A stretch of DNA of 64,000 nucleotides from Zoogloea sp016790385 (GCF_041916735.1 NZ_JAYRYY010000003.1), one strand, 5' to 3'; shown: positions 9,244 to 18,302, numbered from the stretch's first letter. A program made the numbers and translations. The notes: generated by a model from the letters alone, not told the origin.

Positions 9244-9284
9244 AAGGCCGAAGCCCGATAAGCTATCGGGCTTCGGCCTTTACG
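9244..9284 (+). terminator. Strong intrinsic terminator after efflux operon
   Basis: A perfect 17-bp inverted repeat (9244-9260 with 9264-9280) around a 3-base loop is followed by a short T-rich run. It separates the RND operon from the amino-acid transporter genes that start at 9296. Confidence 0.85.
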
Positions 9285-9295
9285 CGATCACCGCC

Positions 9296-10327
9296 ATGCT
9301 CCGACTTCTTCCCGGGCGCCTCAGCGGCGCCCTCGCCCTTGCCCTGTTTGCCGCCGCCGCGCCCGCCCTCGCCGGCAAGACCCTCGATGCCATCAAGGCC
9401 AAGGGCCAGCTGGCCTGCGGCGTCAGCACCGGGGTGATCGGCTTCTCCGCCGCCGACAGCCAGGGCCAATGGAAGGGGCTGGACGTGGACCTGTGCAAGG
9501 CCATCGCCGCCGCCGTGCTGGGCGATCCGAACAAAGTGCGGTGGGTGCCCCTTAGCGCCCAGCAGCGTTTCACGGCCATCCAGTCCGGCGAGGTGGACAT
9601 CCTGTCCCGCAGCACCACCTGGAGCCTGACCCGCGATGCGGCCCTCGGCCTGCATTTTGCGGGAGTCAGCTATTACGACGGGCAGGGATTCCTCGTCCCG
9701 AAAAAGCTCGCGGCGACGAGCGTGAAGCAACTGAAGAACGCCGAAGTGTGCGTCCAATCCGGCACCACCAGTGAAAAAAATCTGGCCGACTATGCCCGGG
9801 CCCAGGGCATCAAGCTCAAGCCGGTGGTCTTCGACAAGTTCGAGGCGGCTATCAAGGCCTTTTTCAGCGGCCGATGCCAGGCCTACACCACCGACGCCTC
9901 GGCCCTGGCCTTCATCCGCAGCAAGGAGGCGCCCACTCCGGATGCCTATCTGATACTGCCCGAGATCATCTCCAAGGAACCCCTCGCTCCGGCGGTGCGA
10001 CGCGGTGACGATGAGTGGTTTGCCATCGTCAAATGGACCCTCAACGCGCTGATTGAGGCCGAGGAACTGGGCATCACCCAGGCCCGGGTGGACAGCCTGA
10101 AGACCTCTCCGGACCCGGCCGTGCAGCGCTTTCTCGGCGTGGGTGAAGACCTGGGCAAGAGCCTCGGCCTCGACCGGGACTGGGCCGCCCGGGCGGTGAA
10201 GGCGGTGGGCAACTACGGCGAGATCTTCAACCGCAACGTGGGGGCCGATTCGCCGCTGAAGCTGCCCCGCGGCCTCAACGCCCTATGGAACAAGGGCGGC
10301 ATCCTGTACGCCCAGCCCCTGCGCTGA
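9296..10327 (+). CDS. aapJ: Amino-acid ABC transporter substrate-binding protein (AapJ-like)
   Basis: I choose the ATG at 9296, just after the terminator, because it begins with a clear signal peptide ending in PALA (about 26 residues); the open frame upstream runs back through the terminator. The mature part has the family-3 solute-binding pattern: LDAIKAKGQLACGVSTGVIGF, WKGLDVDLCKAIAAAVLG, then DILSRSTTWSLTRDA and VCVQSGTTSEKNLADY. These fit the general L-amino-acid (Aap/Bzt) branch. About 343 residues is normal. Two permease genes follow directly with almost no gap. Confidence 0.88.
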   Translation: MLRLLPGRLSGALALALFAAAAPALAGKTLDAIKAKGQLACGVSTGVIGFSAADSQGQWKGLDVDLCKAIAAAVLGDPNKVRWVPLSAQQRFTAIQSGEVDILSRSTTWSLTRDAALGLHFAGVSYYDGQGFLVPKKLAATSVKQLKNAEVCVQSGTTSEKNLADYARAQGIKLKPVVFDKFEAAIKAFFSGRCQAYTTDASALAFIRSKEAPTPDAYLILPEIISKEPLAPAVRRGDDEWFAIVKWTLNALIEAEELGITQARVDSLKTSPDPAVQRFLGVGEDLGKSLGLDRDWAARAVKAVGNYGEIFNRNVGADSPLKLPRGLNALWNKGGILYAQPLR

Positions 10328-10330
10328 CCG

Positions 10331-11284
10331 ATGGCCCGACGCGGCATTGCCTGGCAGGCGCTGATCCTGGTCGGCCTCGCCCTGCTGGGCTGGCTGCTGG
10401 TGGACACAACCGCCAGCCGGCTCCAGGAGCGGGGCATCCGCAGCGGTTTCGATTTTCTGCTCGAGCCCGCGGGTTTCGCCCTTGGCGAGAGCCTGCTGCC
10501 TTTCGAGGCCGGCGACACCACCCTGCGTGCTTTCGCCGCCGGGCTGCTCAACACCCTGCGCGTGGCCGTGCCCGGTGCCGCACTGGCGCTGCTGATCGGC
10601 ATTGCAGTGGGCTTCGGGCGGCTGGCCGACAACCCGCTGGTGCGCGGGCTTGCCACCGCCTTTGTGAACGGGGTGCGCAATGTGCCCCTGCTGCTGCACC
10701 TGCTGGCGTGGTACTTCATTCTCACCGATCTGCTGCCAGCGGCCGATGCCGCCCTACCCCTGGCCCCGGGGGTGTTTCTCAGCAAATCCGGGCTGGCCCT
10801 GCCCTGGTGGGGTGAGGCCGGATGGGAAGTTCCGGTGCCGGCCGGCTTCGGCATCGACGGTGGTGCCCGCCTGACCCCTGAATACCTGGCCATGCTCATC
10901 GGTCTGTCCCTGTACGCCGCGGCTTACATCGCCGAGATCCTGCGCGGCGCCGTGCAGGCCCTGCCGCCGGGGCAAGGTCTGTCGGCCCTCGCCCTGGGCA
11001 TGACAGCCCGCCAGGCCTTTTTATTGGTACTGCTGCCCCAGGCCTGGCGGGCCGCCCTGCCCCCGGTCACCAGCCAGCTCCTCAACCTGTTCAAGAACGC
11101 CTCCCTGGCGGTGGCCATCGGCTACCCGGATCTGGTGTCGGTGGCCGGCACCAGCCTCAACCAGACGGGCCGAGCGATCGAATGCCTGGCGGTGGTGATC
11201 GCCGTGTACCTGCTGCTGTCGCTGCTGGCGGCAGCGCTCAGCCATGGGCTCGAACGGCGCAGCCTGCGCGGGATGCCGGCATGA
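10331..11284 (+). CDS. aapQ: Amino-acid ABC transporter permease (AapQ-like)
   Basis: An inner-membrane permease of 317 residues, starting 3 bases after the binding-protein gene. The HisM/GlnP-type permease motif is visible near the C-terminus (AEILRGAVQALPPGQGLSALALGMTA as two adjacent segments, then LPQAWRAALPPVTSQ). A periplasmic insert between early helices (LESLLPFEAGDTTLRAF region and a loop rich in Gly/Pro) is typical of AapQ. It pairs with the next permease to form the membrane channel. The stop overlaps the next start as ATGA. Confidence 0.87.
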   Translation: MARRGIAWQALILVGLALLGWLLVDTTASRLQERGIRSGFDFLLEPAGFALGESLLPFEAGDTTLRAFAAGLLNTLRVAVPGAALALLIGIAVGFGRLADNPLVRGLATAFVNGVRNVPLLLHLLAWYFILTDLLPAADAALPLAPGVFLSKSGLALPWWGEAGWEVPVPAGFGIDGGARLTPEYLAMLIGLSLYAAAYIAEILRGAVQALPPGQGLSALALGMTARQAFLLVLLPQAWRAALPPVTSQLLNLFKNASLAVAIGYPDLVSVAGTSLNQTGRAIECLAVVIAVYLLLSLLAAALSHGLERRSLRGMPA

Positions 11285-12309
11285 GGCTGGCCCAGCTGCG
11301 CCGCACCCTGTTCGGTGACGCCCTGAACGCGGCCCTGAGCCTGCTGGTACTGGCCGCGGCCGTGCTGGCCCTGCCGCCGCTGCTCGACTGGGCGGTGTTG
11401 AAGGCCCGCTTCGCCCCCGACGTGGGCGCCTGCGAAGCCCTCGACCATGCCGGCGCATGTTGGGGCGTGGTCGCCGAGAAGGCCCGCTTCATCCTCCTTG
11501 GCCGCTATCCCGCCGATGAAGCCTGGCGCCCCGTGCTCGCCGCCGGGCTGATCACCGGCAGCTGGCTTGCCGCCGCCTGTGGCGGGCTGCGCGGCCGGGC
11601 CTTGCCCCTGGCGCTGCTGCTTCCCCCACTGCTTGCCCCGCCCCTGCTGGGCGGTGGCTTTGCCGGCCTGACCAGCGTGCCTACCGAACTGTGGGGTGGC
11701 CTGCCCCTCACGCTGCTCCTCACCGCTGCGGGCATGGCCGGGGCGCTGCCGATCGGCATTGCTGTAGCCTACGGGCGCCGCTCAAACCTGCCCCTGCTAC
11801 GGGGCCTGCTCACCGCCTACGTGGAGCTGGCCAGGGGGATTCCCCTGGTCGCTGCGCTGTTCATCGCGGCCTTCCTGCTGCCCCTGTTCTTCCCCCAGGG
11901 CGTGGCAGTGGACATGTTGTGGCGGGTACTGGTGGCCATCGTGCTGTTTGCCGCGGCCTATCTGTCGGAGATCGTCCGAGGTGGCCTTCAGGCCTTTCCG
12001 GCCGGGCAGGTGGACGCGGCCTTGGCCCTGGGTTTCAGCCCCTGGCAAACCCAACGCTGGATCGTGCTGCCACAGGTGCTGCGCAACGTCTCCCCGTCCC
12101 TGGCCAACAGCGCCATCGCACTGTTCAAGGACACCTCCCTGGTCACCATTGTCAGCCTCTACGAGCTGACCGGTGCCCTGGGCCTGGCCCTTTCCGGCGA
12201 TGCCCAATGGCGGTCTTTCTACCTCGAGGCATGGATCTTCATCGCCGCCATCTATTGGCTGGGCTGCACCCTATTGGCGCGGATCAGCCGGCGTTTCGGC
12301 GAGGCCTGA
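11281..12309 (+). CDS. aapM: Amino-acid ABC transporter permease (AapM-like)
   Basis: The second permease, about 342 residues, starts at 11281 (MRLAQLRRTLFGD) by ATGA overlap. It has multiple membrane helices and the conserved inner-membrane loop (AAYLSEIVRGGLQAFPAGQ then VDAALALGFSPWQ) followed by LPQVLRNVSPSLAN and FKDTSLVTIVSLYEL. In known Aap and Bzt systems the ATPase gene (aapP/bztD) follows, but here the next gene is a convergent LysR gene that overlaps this 3' end by 39 bases. The ATPase must be encoded elsewhere or shared, or the system is incomplete. Confidence 0.87.
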   Translation: MRLAQLRRTLFGDALNAALSLLVLAAAVLALPPLLDWAVLKARFAPDVGACEALDHAGACWGVVAEKARFILLGRYPADEAWRPVLAAGLITGSWLAAACGGLRGRALPLALLLPPLLAPPLLGGGFAGLTSVPTELWGGLPLTLLLTAAGMAGALPIGIAVAYGRRSNLPLLRGLLTAYVELARGIPLVAALFIAAFLLPLFFPQGVAVDMLWRVLVAIVLFAAAYLSEIVRGGLQAFPAGQVDAALALGFSPWQTQRWIVLPQVLRNVSPSLANSAIALFKDTSLVTIVSLYELTGALGLALSGDAQWRSFYLEAWIFIAAIYWLGCTLLARISRRFGEA

Positions 12310-13200
12310 CGCGCCCACCGCCGTGCTGATGATCTCCGCCAGGCGGCGCACACCAGGGCCGCACAGCTCCGGGTCGGCGAACACCAGGTACATATCCACC
12401 GCGCGCTCCTCTGCGCCACCTAGGGGCAGGATGTGCAGCCGGCCGTCAGCCAGCTCATTGGCGATCAGCGCTTCCGGATACCACGCAAAGCCGTGGCCTG
12501 CCGAGGCAGCGGCGATGGACATGGCCATGCTGCTGAAAGTCCAGCGCTGCTCCACTTCAATGGTCTGACTGCGGGAGCTGCGCGTCGAGCCGGTTTCCCG
12601 GACCATCAGGTGACGATGGGCGCGCAAGTCCTTCTCTCCCAGGGTCCGCCCCAGACGATGCAGGGGATGCGCCGGACTGGCCGCCGCCACCAGACGCATA
12701 CGCATCAGCGGGCGCCCGAGGAAGCCCGGTGGCACATGGGGCGTCACGGCAAGATCGGCTTTACCGGTCAGCAAGGCTTCGCCGGTTCCGCCCATCACGG
12801 ATTCGATCACCTCAACCCGGGTCCGTGGCGCCTCGTCGCCAAAGCGCGCCAGGCAGTCCAGCAACAGCCCGGGTGGAAACAGGATCTCCGCCGCCAGCCC
12901 GATCTCCGCCTCCCAACCCGCCGAGAGCTTGCGAGCCATCTGCTCCAGGTCACCCGCCTCACCCACCAGCGCCAGGGCCCGCCGGTAAAGCATTTTGCCG
13001 GTGGCGGTGAGCACCGCCTTGCGGCCCTGGATCTCAAAGGCCTGGACGCCCAGCTGTGATTCGATCTTCTGGACTGCATAGGTGACAGCGGACTGGCTCT
13101 TGTGAAGAGCCTCGGCAGCCTGGGCGTAGCCGCCGGCGTCGACCACTGCGATCAGGGCTCGCCACTGTTCGAGGGACACATGGGGCACCGGGCTTATCAT
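12271..13200 (-). CDS. LysR-family regulator, divergent from azoreductase
   Basis: At 309 residues it has an N-terminal LysR HTH (VSLEQWRALIAVVDAGGYAQ, AEALHKSQSAVTYAVQKIE) and an effector-binding domain (about 95-290; GLAAEILFPPGLL, GKADLAVTPHVPPG, GHGFAWYPEALI). It is divergent from the azoreductase-pirin pair starting at 13297, and the 96-bp gap holds a repeated ATCATTAAA sequence. Control of those two genes is the simplest reading. Its 3' end runs 39 bases into the aapM-like gene on the other strand. Confidence 0.9.
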   Translation of the reverse strand: MISPVPHVSLEQWRALIAVVDAGGYAQAAEALHKSQSAVTYAVQKIESQLGVQAFEIQGRKAVLTATGKMLYRRALALVGEAGDLEQMARKLSAGWEAEIGLAAEILFPPGLLLDCLARFGDEAPRTRVEVIESVMGGTGEALLTGKADLAVTPHVPPGFLGRPLMRMRLVAAASPAHPLHRLGRTLGEKDLRAHRHLMVRETGSTRSSRSQTIEVEQRWTFSSMAMSIAAASAGHGFAWYPEALIANELADGRLHILPLGGAEERAVDMYLVFADPELCGPGVRRLAEIISTAVGASGLAETPADPRQ

Positions 13201-13211
13201 CGATTTATTAG

Positions 13212-13263
13212 ATCATTAAAAGCAGAATCTTGGTCTTTTTTATCTCTCCGGTAAATCATTAAA
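13212..13263. promoter_or_regulatory. Direct repeat ATCATTAAA in the LysR/azoR divergent gap
   Basis: ATCATTAAA occurs at 13212-13220 and again at 13255-13263, 43 bases apart, close to four turns of B-DNA, in an AT-rich gap between two divergent genes. The spacing would place both copies on one face of the helix, as expected for a regulator binding two sites. The LysR protein encoded at 12271-13200 is the obvious candidate binder. This is inference from position and repetition only. Confidence 0.4.
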
Positions 13264-13296
13264 TACACCCATCGACACCCCAAACGGAGAACCACC

Positions 13297-13899
13297 ATGA
13301 CGACCCTGCTCAAGATCAATGCCAGCCTGTTTTCCACCCAAGGCCAGTCCAGCCAGCTCGCCGAACGCTTTGTCGCCGCGCGTCTGGCCGCCAACCCCGA
13401 ACTGACGGTCATCAACCGCGATCTGGCCGCCCAACCGGTGCCTCACCTCGACGCAGCCCGCTTCCAGTCGTTCCTGGCCAAGCCGGAGGAACGGAGCGCC
13501 GAGCAGCAGGCCGTCGTTGCCTACTCCGACGCCTTGATCGAGGAATTGCGCCAGGCCGACGAAATCGTCATCGGCCTGCCCATGTACAACTTCGGCGTGC
13601 CCTCCACCCTGAAAGCGTGGTTCGACCACATCGCCCGTGCGGGTGTGACCTTTCGCTATACCGCCACCGGCCCCGAAGGCCTGCTGAGCGGCAAGAAGGT
13701 GACCGTCTTTGCAACGCGCGGCGGGCTTTACGCCGGCACCGCGAAGGACAGCCAGACCACCTATGTGCGTGATTTCCTGGGCTTCATCGGTATCACCGAC
13801 GTGGAGTTCGTCTACGCTGAGGGTCTAAACATGGGTGAAGAACGCAAGAGCGCAGCCCTCTCCGCCGCCCACGGCAAGCTTGCCGAACTCGCCGCCTGA
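13297..13899 (+). CDS. azoR: FMN-dependent NADH-azoreductase
   Basis: At 200 residues it is a flavodoxin-fold quinone/azo reductase using FMN and NADH, a cytosolic homodimer in known members. Visible features are the FMN phosphate-binding N-terminus (LLKINASLFSTQGQSSQLAE), the flavin-contacting GLPMYNFGVPSTLKAWFDH and ATRGGLYAGT near residue 145. A GGAG site precedes the ATG. A pirin gene follows after 14 bases; pairing of an azoreductase with a quercetinase-like pirin suggests handling of quinones or aromatic electrophiles. Confidence 0.92.
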   Translation: MTTLLKINASLFSTQGQSSQLAERFVAARLAANPELTVINRDLAAQPVPHLDAARFQSFLAKPEERSAEQQAVVAYSDALIEELRQADEIVIGLPMYNFGVPSTLKAWFDHIARAGVTFRYTATGPEGLLSGKKVTVFATRGGLYAGTAKDSQTTYVRDFLGFIGITDVEFVYAEGLNMGEERKSAALSAAHGKLAELAA

Positions 13900-13913
13900 A
13901 CAAGGAGAACACC

Positions 13914-14771
13914 ATGAGCACCCGCAGCCTCACCCGGATCATCCCGTCCATCCCCGTCTCTGACGGTGCCGGCGTCAAGCTCCGGCGCAGCCTGGGCCAG
14001 AGCCAGGGGCTGCGCCTGGACCCCTTCCTGATGCTCGACGAGTTCGCCTCGGACAATCCGGACGACTACATCGCGGGCTTTCCGCCCCATCCGCACCGGG
14101 GCTTTGAAACGGTGACCTACATGCTGGCCGGTGACTTCGAGCACGAGGATCACCTGGGCCACAAGGGCCATCTGCGGGGCGGCGGCGCCCAATGGATGAC
14201 CGCAGGGCGGGGCATCATCCACTCGGAGATGCCGCTCCAGGAGAGCGGCCGCCTTCACGGTTTCCAGTTCTGGATCAATCTGCCGGCCCGGGAGAAGATG
14301 AAGCCCGCCGCCTACCGCGACATCCAGCCCGAAGAAATCCCCGAGGTGGCGATCAGGGGCGGCTCCGTGAAGGTGGTCGCCGGCAGGCTCGAGAGCGCTG
14401 ACGGCCAGCACGCCGACGGCCCGATCCAAGGGCTGAGCACCGCTCCGCTGTTTCTTGATGTGCGCCTGGAGCCTGGTGTCCACTTCGTGCAGTCGGTTGC
14501 AGATGGGCACGCTGCCTTTCTGTATCCCTACGCCGGCAGTCTGCGCGTTGGCGCGGGAGCACCGCGTGACCTTCCGGCTCGCCAGGTCGGCGTATTGTCC
14601 GACGGAGACCGTATCGAGGTGCAGGCCGGGGCGGAAGGTGGGCTTTTCCTGCTGCTGGCGGCACGCCCGATAGGTGAGCCGGTGGTGCAGTACGGGCCCT
14701 TCGTGATGAATACCCGGGACGAGATCGAACAGGCTTTGGCCGACTACAGGGCCGGGACGCTGGCCGGTTGA
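13914..14771 (+). CDS. Pirin-family bicupin protein (quercetin 2,3-dioxygenase-like)
   Basis: At 285 residues it has two cupin domains. The N-terminal metal site is intact: PPHPHRGFETVTYMLAGDF, EHEDHLGHKG and GGAQWMTAGRGIIHSEMP give the His/His/His/Glu set of pirins. The C-terminal cupin (about 170-265) is degenerate as usual. YhhW from E. coli, of the same family, has quercetinase activity in vitro, but the physiological substrate is unknown. It is co-transcribed with azoR (14 bases apart, AAGGAGA ribosome site). Confidence 0.9.
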   Translation: MSTRSLTRIIPSIPVSDGAGVKLRRSLGQSQGLRLDPFLMLDEFASDNPDDYIAGFPPHPHRGFETVTYMLAGDFEHEDHLGHKGHLRGGGAQWMTAGRGIIHSEMPLQESGRLHGFQFWINLPAREKMKPAAYRDIQPEEIPEVAIRGGSVKVVAGRLESADGQHADGPIQGLSTAPLFLDVRLEPGVHFVQSVADGHAAFLYPYAGSLRVGAGAPRDLPARQVGVLSDGDRIEVQAGAEGGLFLLLAARPIGEPVVQYGPFVMNTRDEIEQALADYRAGTLAG

Positions 14772-14786
14772 CGCGCTGAACCCGGC

Positions 14787-15944
14787 TCAGGCAGCGGGTT
14801 CGGCCTCGTCGGGCTCGTCACGGAAGTTTCTGGCAATCGATGCGAACTCGCCCGACACCTGAAGCATCGCGTCGACGATATCCGGATCGAAGTGGCTCCC
14901 CCTTTCCTCCACGATCATGGCAAGCGCTGTTTCGTGGGAAAAGGGGGGCTTGTACACCCGGCGGGAAATCAGCGCGTCGTACACATCGGCCACCGCCATG
15001 AGCCGCGCAGACAGGGGAATTGCATCTCCAGCAATGCCCAGGGGGTAGCCCCTACCGTCCCAGCGCTCGTGGTGTCCGTAGGCGATCTCCGCGGCATAAC
15101 GCAGAAAGGATGCGTAAGCCACGTCACCCAGAGCTTTTTCGGCCTGAAGGATGGCGTTGCGCCCATAGACGCAGTGCTCCTTCATGATCACCCACTCGTC
15201 CGGGGTGAGTTTGCCCTTCTTCAGCAGGATCGCATCCGGCGTCGCCACCTTGCCCACATCGTGCAGCGGTGCCGACTTGAAGAGCAGCTGAATGACTTCA
15301 TCGTTGAGTTCGCTTCGAAAACGAGGATGGTCACGCAGGGTTTCGGCCAGGATGCGCACGTAGTGCTGGGTACGGCGGATGTGATTGCCCGTTTCATTGT
15401 CCCGGGCTTCGGCCAGCGCGCAAAAGGCGGTGATGGTGGCCGCCTGGGCCGCAATGACCTCCTGCTTGCTGGCCACAAGGCGGCGCGATTGCTCGCTGAT
15501 CTCCGCTGTCCGCTCGGCCACCAACAGCTCAAGATCGGCGTTTCGCCTCTCCAAAGCTCGGGTGGCCCGCGAAAGGGCGAGATGGGTACGAACCCGCGCC
15601 ATGACCACAGTCGGTGAAATAGGCTTGCGGATGAAATCTTCTGCTCCCAGCGAAAACCCCAGTTCCTCGTCTTCCGGGCTATCCAGCCCGGTCAGGAACA
15701 TCACCGGGATCATTCGCGTGGACTCGGACGACTTGAGACGCCGGCATACCTCGAAACCGTCAATGTCGGGCATCATCACGTCCAGCAGAATGAGATCCGC
15801 ACTCCCGCCGGCAGCCAGATAGTCCAAGGCATCCGAACCACTGGTGGCGGGATGCACTTCGTAGTGCTCGGAAAGAACGTCTTCGAGGATAAGCAGGTTG
15901 TCAGCCTGATCATCCACGATCAGAACGTGGGCACGTTGTTTCAT
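14787..15944 (-). CDS. Two-component response regulator with HD-GYP output domain
   Basis: A receiver domain (residues about 5-120; HVLIVDDQADNLLILEDVL, LILLDVMMPD with the phospho-acceptor Asp, MFLTG, Lys in FIRKPIS) is followed by a short coiled coil and an HD-GYP domain (about 190-360; PLHDVGKVATPD, GHHERWDGRGYPLG). HD-GYP proteins hydrolyse cyclic di-GMP. I choose the ATG at 15944 (MKQRAHVLIV), which has an AGGAG site, over upstream in-frame starts; this gives 385 residues. No histidine kinase is adjacent, so the input is unknown. Confidence 0.92.
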   Translation of the reverse strand: MKQRAHVLIVDDQADNLLILEDVLSEHYEVHPATSGSDALDYLAAGGSADLILLDVMMPDIDGFEVCRRLKSSESTRMIPVMFLTGLDSPEDEELGFSLGAEDFIRKPISPTVVMARVRTHLALSRATRALERRNADLELLVAERTAEISEQSRRLVASKQEVIAAQAATITAFCALAEARDNETGNHIRRTQHYVRILAETLRDHPRFRSELNDEVIQLLFKSAPLHDVGKVATPDAILLKKGKLTPDEWVIMKEHCVYGRNAILQAEKALGDVAYASFLRYAAEIAYGHHERWDGRGYPLGIAGDAIPLSARLMAVADVYDALISRRVYKPPFSHETALAMIVEERGSHFDPDIVDAMLQVSGEFASIARNFRDEPDEAEPAA

Positions 15945-16059
15945 GCCTTGCTCCTGCCTGCTGTAACCGTCGTCATGTTTGGAAAGCGGCGCAACGTCGT
16001 GGTTCTCTGGCAAAAGCCCCGTTCCCGGCGAATTCATTAAAAGGCCCACCCCACTCCCA

Positions 16060-16587
16060 ATGGCTCTGATTCACAGCTTTCCACCCGCCTCAACCCCTCA
16101 TGCGCACAGCCTCATCCTCGGCAGCATGCCAGGCGACGCCTCACTACGCGCGGGGGAATACTATGCTCACCCCCGGAACCACTTCTGGAAAATCATGGGC
16201 GCGCTGCTTGGTGCCAGCCCCGACCTTCCATATCCAGAGCGCCTATCAAGACTGACCGGCGCAGGCATTGCCCTATGGGACGTGTTGCAGAGCTGCGAAC
16301 GGACGGGGAGCCTGGACAGCAGCATTATTCCCAACAGCATCATACCGAACAACTTTGCTGCGTTCCTGGCGAACCACCCTGCCGTGCAGCGTATATTCTT
16401 TAACGGAACGGCTGCGGAAACCACCTTCCGCCGCTTGGTGCTACCCACGTTGCCAGCCCTGCCGTGCAGCCTGCATCGACTCCCCTCTACCAGCCCCGCC
16501 AATGCCCGTTTCACACTTTCGCGCCACCTTGATGCATGGAAGGTTCTTTGCGTCGATACACCTCAGCATCACTGCTCAAGCACGTAG
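16060..16587 (+). CDS. DNA-deoxyinosine glycosylase-like protein (uracil-DNA glycosylase superfamily)
   Basis: About 175 residues, starting at 16060 (MALIHSFPP). LILGSMPGDASLRAGEYYAH and PRNHFWKIMGALLG match the Mug/TDG-like family annotated as DNA-deoxyinosine glycosylase; GIALWDVLQSCERTGSLDSSI and FFNGTAAETTFRR are further family blocks. Such enzymes remove damaged bases such as hypoxanthine from DNA. A duplication in IIPNSIIPNNF looks like a small local repeat. The 3' end overlaps the convergent phaC gene by 19 bases. Confidence 0.8.
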   Translation: MALIHSFPPASTPHAHSLILGSMPGDASLRAGEYYAHPRNHFWKIMGALLGASPDLPYPERLSRLTGAGIALWDVLQSCERTGSLDSSIIPNSIIPNNFAAFLANHPAVQRIFFNGTAAETTFRRLVLPTLPALPCSLHRLPSTSPANARFTLSRHLDAWKVLCVDTPQHHCSST

Positions 16588-18302
16588 GTTCCTGGCGCAT
16601 CGGCAAGGGCGGGATAAGCTTCGAGCACGAGCGGCGCAGCGGTGACCAGTTCCCCTGCCTGGGGTTTGAGCCAGGCCATCCAGTCCTCCCACCAGCTTCC
16701 AGCATAGTCAACGGCAGTACTTCGCCAAGCTTCAGCGCTATCACTTCGTCGCGCCGGCGCCACCCAGAACATTCGTTTCGGTGGGCTCACTGGAGGATTG
16801 ACGATTCCAAGAATGTGCCCGGAACTGGACAGAACGAACCGCTTTGGGCCAGCCACGTAATTCATCGTGCGGAACGTCTGCTGCCAGGGTGCAATGTGAT
16901 CATCCTCCGCCGATACCGCGTACACGGGCTGGACAATGGCCCCCAGGTCGATGGGTTCGCCCGCTACCGAGAGGGCGTCTTTCTCCACCAGCCGGTTATG
17001 CAGATACAGCTCGCGCAAATACCATGAATGCATGGCGTAGGGCATGCGGGTGGTGTCCATGTTCCAGTAGAGCACATCAAAGGGTGGAGGCGTTTCACCG
17101 TAAAGCCAGCCATGCACGACGTAATGCCATATCAGGCTGTTCGAGCGCAGCAACCGGAAGGACGAGGCCATCTCGGCACCGTCGAGGTAGCCCTTGCGCT
17201 CCATGTTTTGAGTAATGAAGCGAATGCTGCCTTCGTCAACGAAGACCTCGATGTCGCCCGGCCTATGGAAGTCCACGAGAGTCGTGAACAGCGTGAAATG
17301 CGCTACCGGCACCTCATCCGCCGCAAAATGCCGATTTGCCCAGGCCATGTAGGTACTCAGCGCAGTGCCACCGATGCAGTAGCCCACTGCGTGCACCTTG
17401 GCGGCTCCCGTCACGCCCCGAGCGGTATCCACCAATGCCTGGATACCCTCGACGAGGTAGTCATCGAAACGCACCTCGCGCATTTCCTCACCGGGGTTTT
17501 TCCAGCTGGTGATGAATACCTCGAAGCCCTGCTCAATCAGAAAACGAACCATGCTTTTGCGGGGGTTGAGGTCGAGAATGTAGAACTTGTTGATCCAGGG
17601 CGTGACGATGACGATGGGCGTCTGATGGACGCGCTCGCTCGTCGGGGTGTAGCGAATGACTTCAAGCAGGCGGTTCCGGAACACGACTTTCCCCGGTGTC
17701 GTTGCCAGATTTTCACCGACCTTGAAGTCATCCGGGTCGGTCATCCGGATGTTACCGGCGTCCATATCCGCAAGAAAATTGCGGAAGCCTCTCGCCAAGC
17801 TCTCTCCCTTTGACTCAACGGCCAAACGCATGGCCACCGGGTTGGTCCACAGGAAGTTCGACGGTGCGACCGCATTCAGCCAATTGCGCCACCAGAACGC
17901 AGCCCTGCGTCGCTCCTTGTGAGAAAGACCCGGCGTCTCATAGAGCATGTCCTGTACGTGATGGGTGAGCACCAGATACCACTCCTTGGCCAGATCCCAG
18001 GTGGGCGAATCGACCCAGACAGGATCGGCAAAGCGCGGATCGTCACCATGGGGGCTCACGGGGTCGGGGCTGGGCAGCCCAAGCATGCGCCTCCAACTGT
18101 GCCACTGCAGCTCCCACAGGCTGGCCGACACTTTTGCCATAGCCTTGGCCAGTTCCTGAGGATGAGCGGACCACGCCAATTGGGCGTGGATGAGCGGCGC
18201 TGCCATACCAAGCGGATCAATGGAGGACTCCACCGAGTCGTGGAACTGCTGCATTGACTTGCGCGCGAGGTCAATGGGAGGCGCAAATCCGTGACGGGCC
18301 AT
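16569..18302 (-). CDS. phaC: Class I poly(3-hydroxyalkanoate) synthase
   Basis: About 577 residues, polymerising hydroxyacyl-CoA into storage polyester at the granule surface. The N-terminal PhaC domain (PSNFLWTNPVAMRLAVES) precedes an alpha/beta-hydrolase domain with the lipase-like box GYCIGG, whose Cys (about residue 310) is the nucleophile; the partners are Asp in SAEDDHIAPW and His in SSSGHILGI. I choose the ATG at 18302 because it has an AGGAG site 8 bases upstream. There is no phaA, phaB, phasin or phaR next to it, so the rest of the pathway must be elsewhere. Confidence 0.92.
   Translation of the reverse strand: MARHGFAPPIDLARKSMQQFHDSVESSIDPLGMAAPLIHAQLAWSAHPQELAKAMAKVSASLWELQWHSWRRMLGLPSPDPVSPHGDDPRFADPVWVDSPTWDLAKEWYLVLTHHVQDMLYETPGLSHKERRRAAFWWRNWLNAVAPSNFLWTNPVAMRLAVESKGESLARGFRNFLADMDAGNIRMTDPDDFKVGENLATTPGKVVFRNRLLEVIRYTPTSERVHQTPIVIVTPWINKFYILDLNPRKSMVRFLIEQGFEVFITSWKNPGEEMREVRFDDYLVEGIQALVDTARGVTGAAKVHAVGYCIGGTALSTYMAWANRHFAADEVPVAHFTLFTTLVDFHRPGDIEVFVDEGSIRFITQNMERKGYLDGAEMASSFRLLRSNSLIWHYVVHGWLYGETPPPFDVLYWNMDTTRMPYAMHSWYLRELYLHNRLVEKDALSVAGEPIDLGAIVQPVYAVSAEDDHIAPWQQTFRTMNYVAGPKRFVLSSSGHILGIVNPPVSPPKRMFWVAPARRSDSAEAWRSTAVDYAGSWWEDWMAWLKPQAGELVTAAPLVLEAYPALADAPGTYVLEQ

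Noticed and set aside
9161..9295. Longer N-terminus for the amino-acid binding protein
   Set aside because: It would cross a perfect terminator hairpin and hide the signal peptide that begins at 9296.
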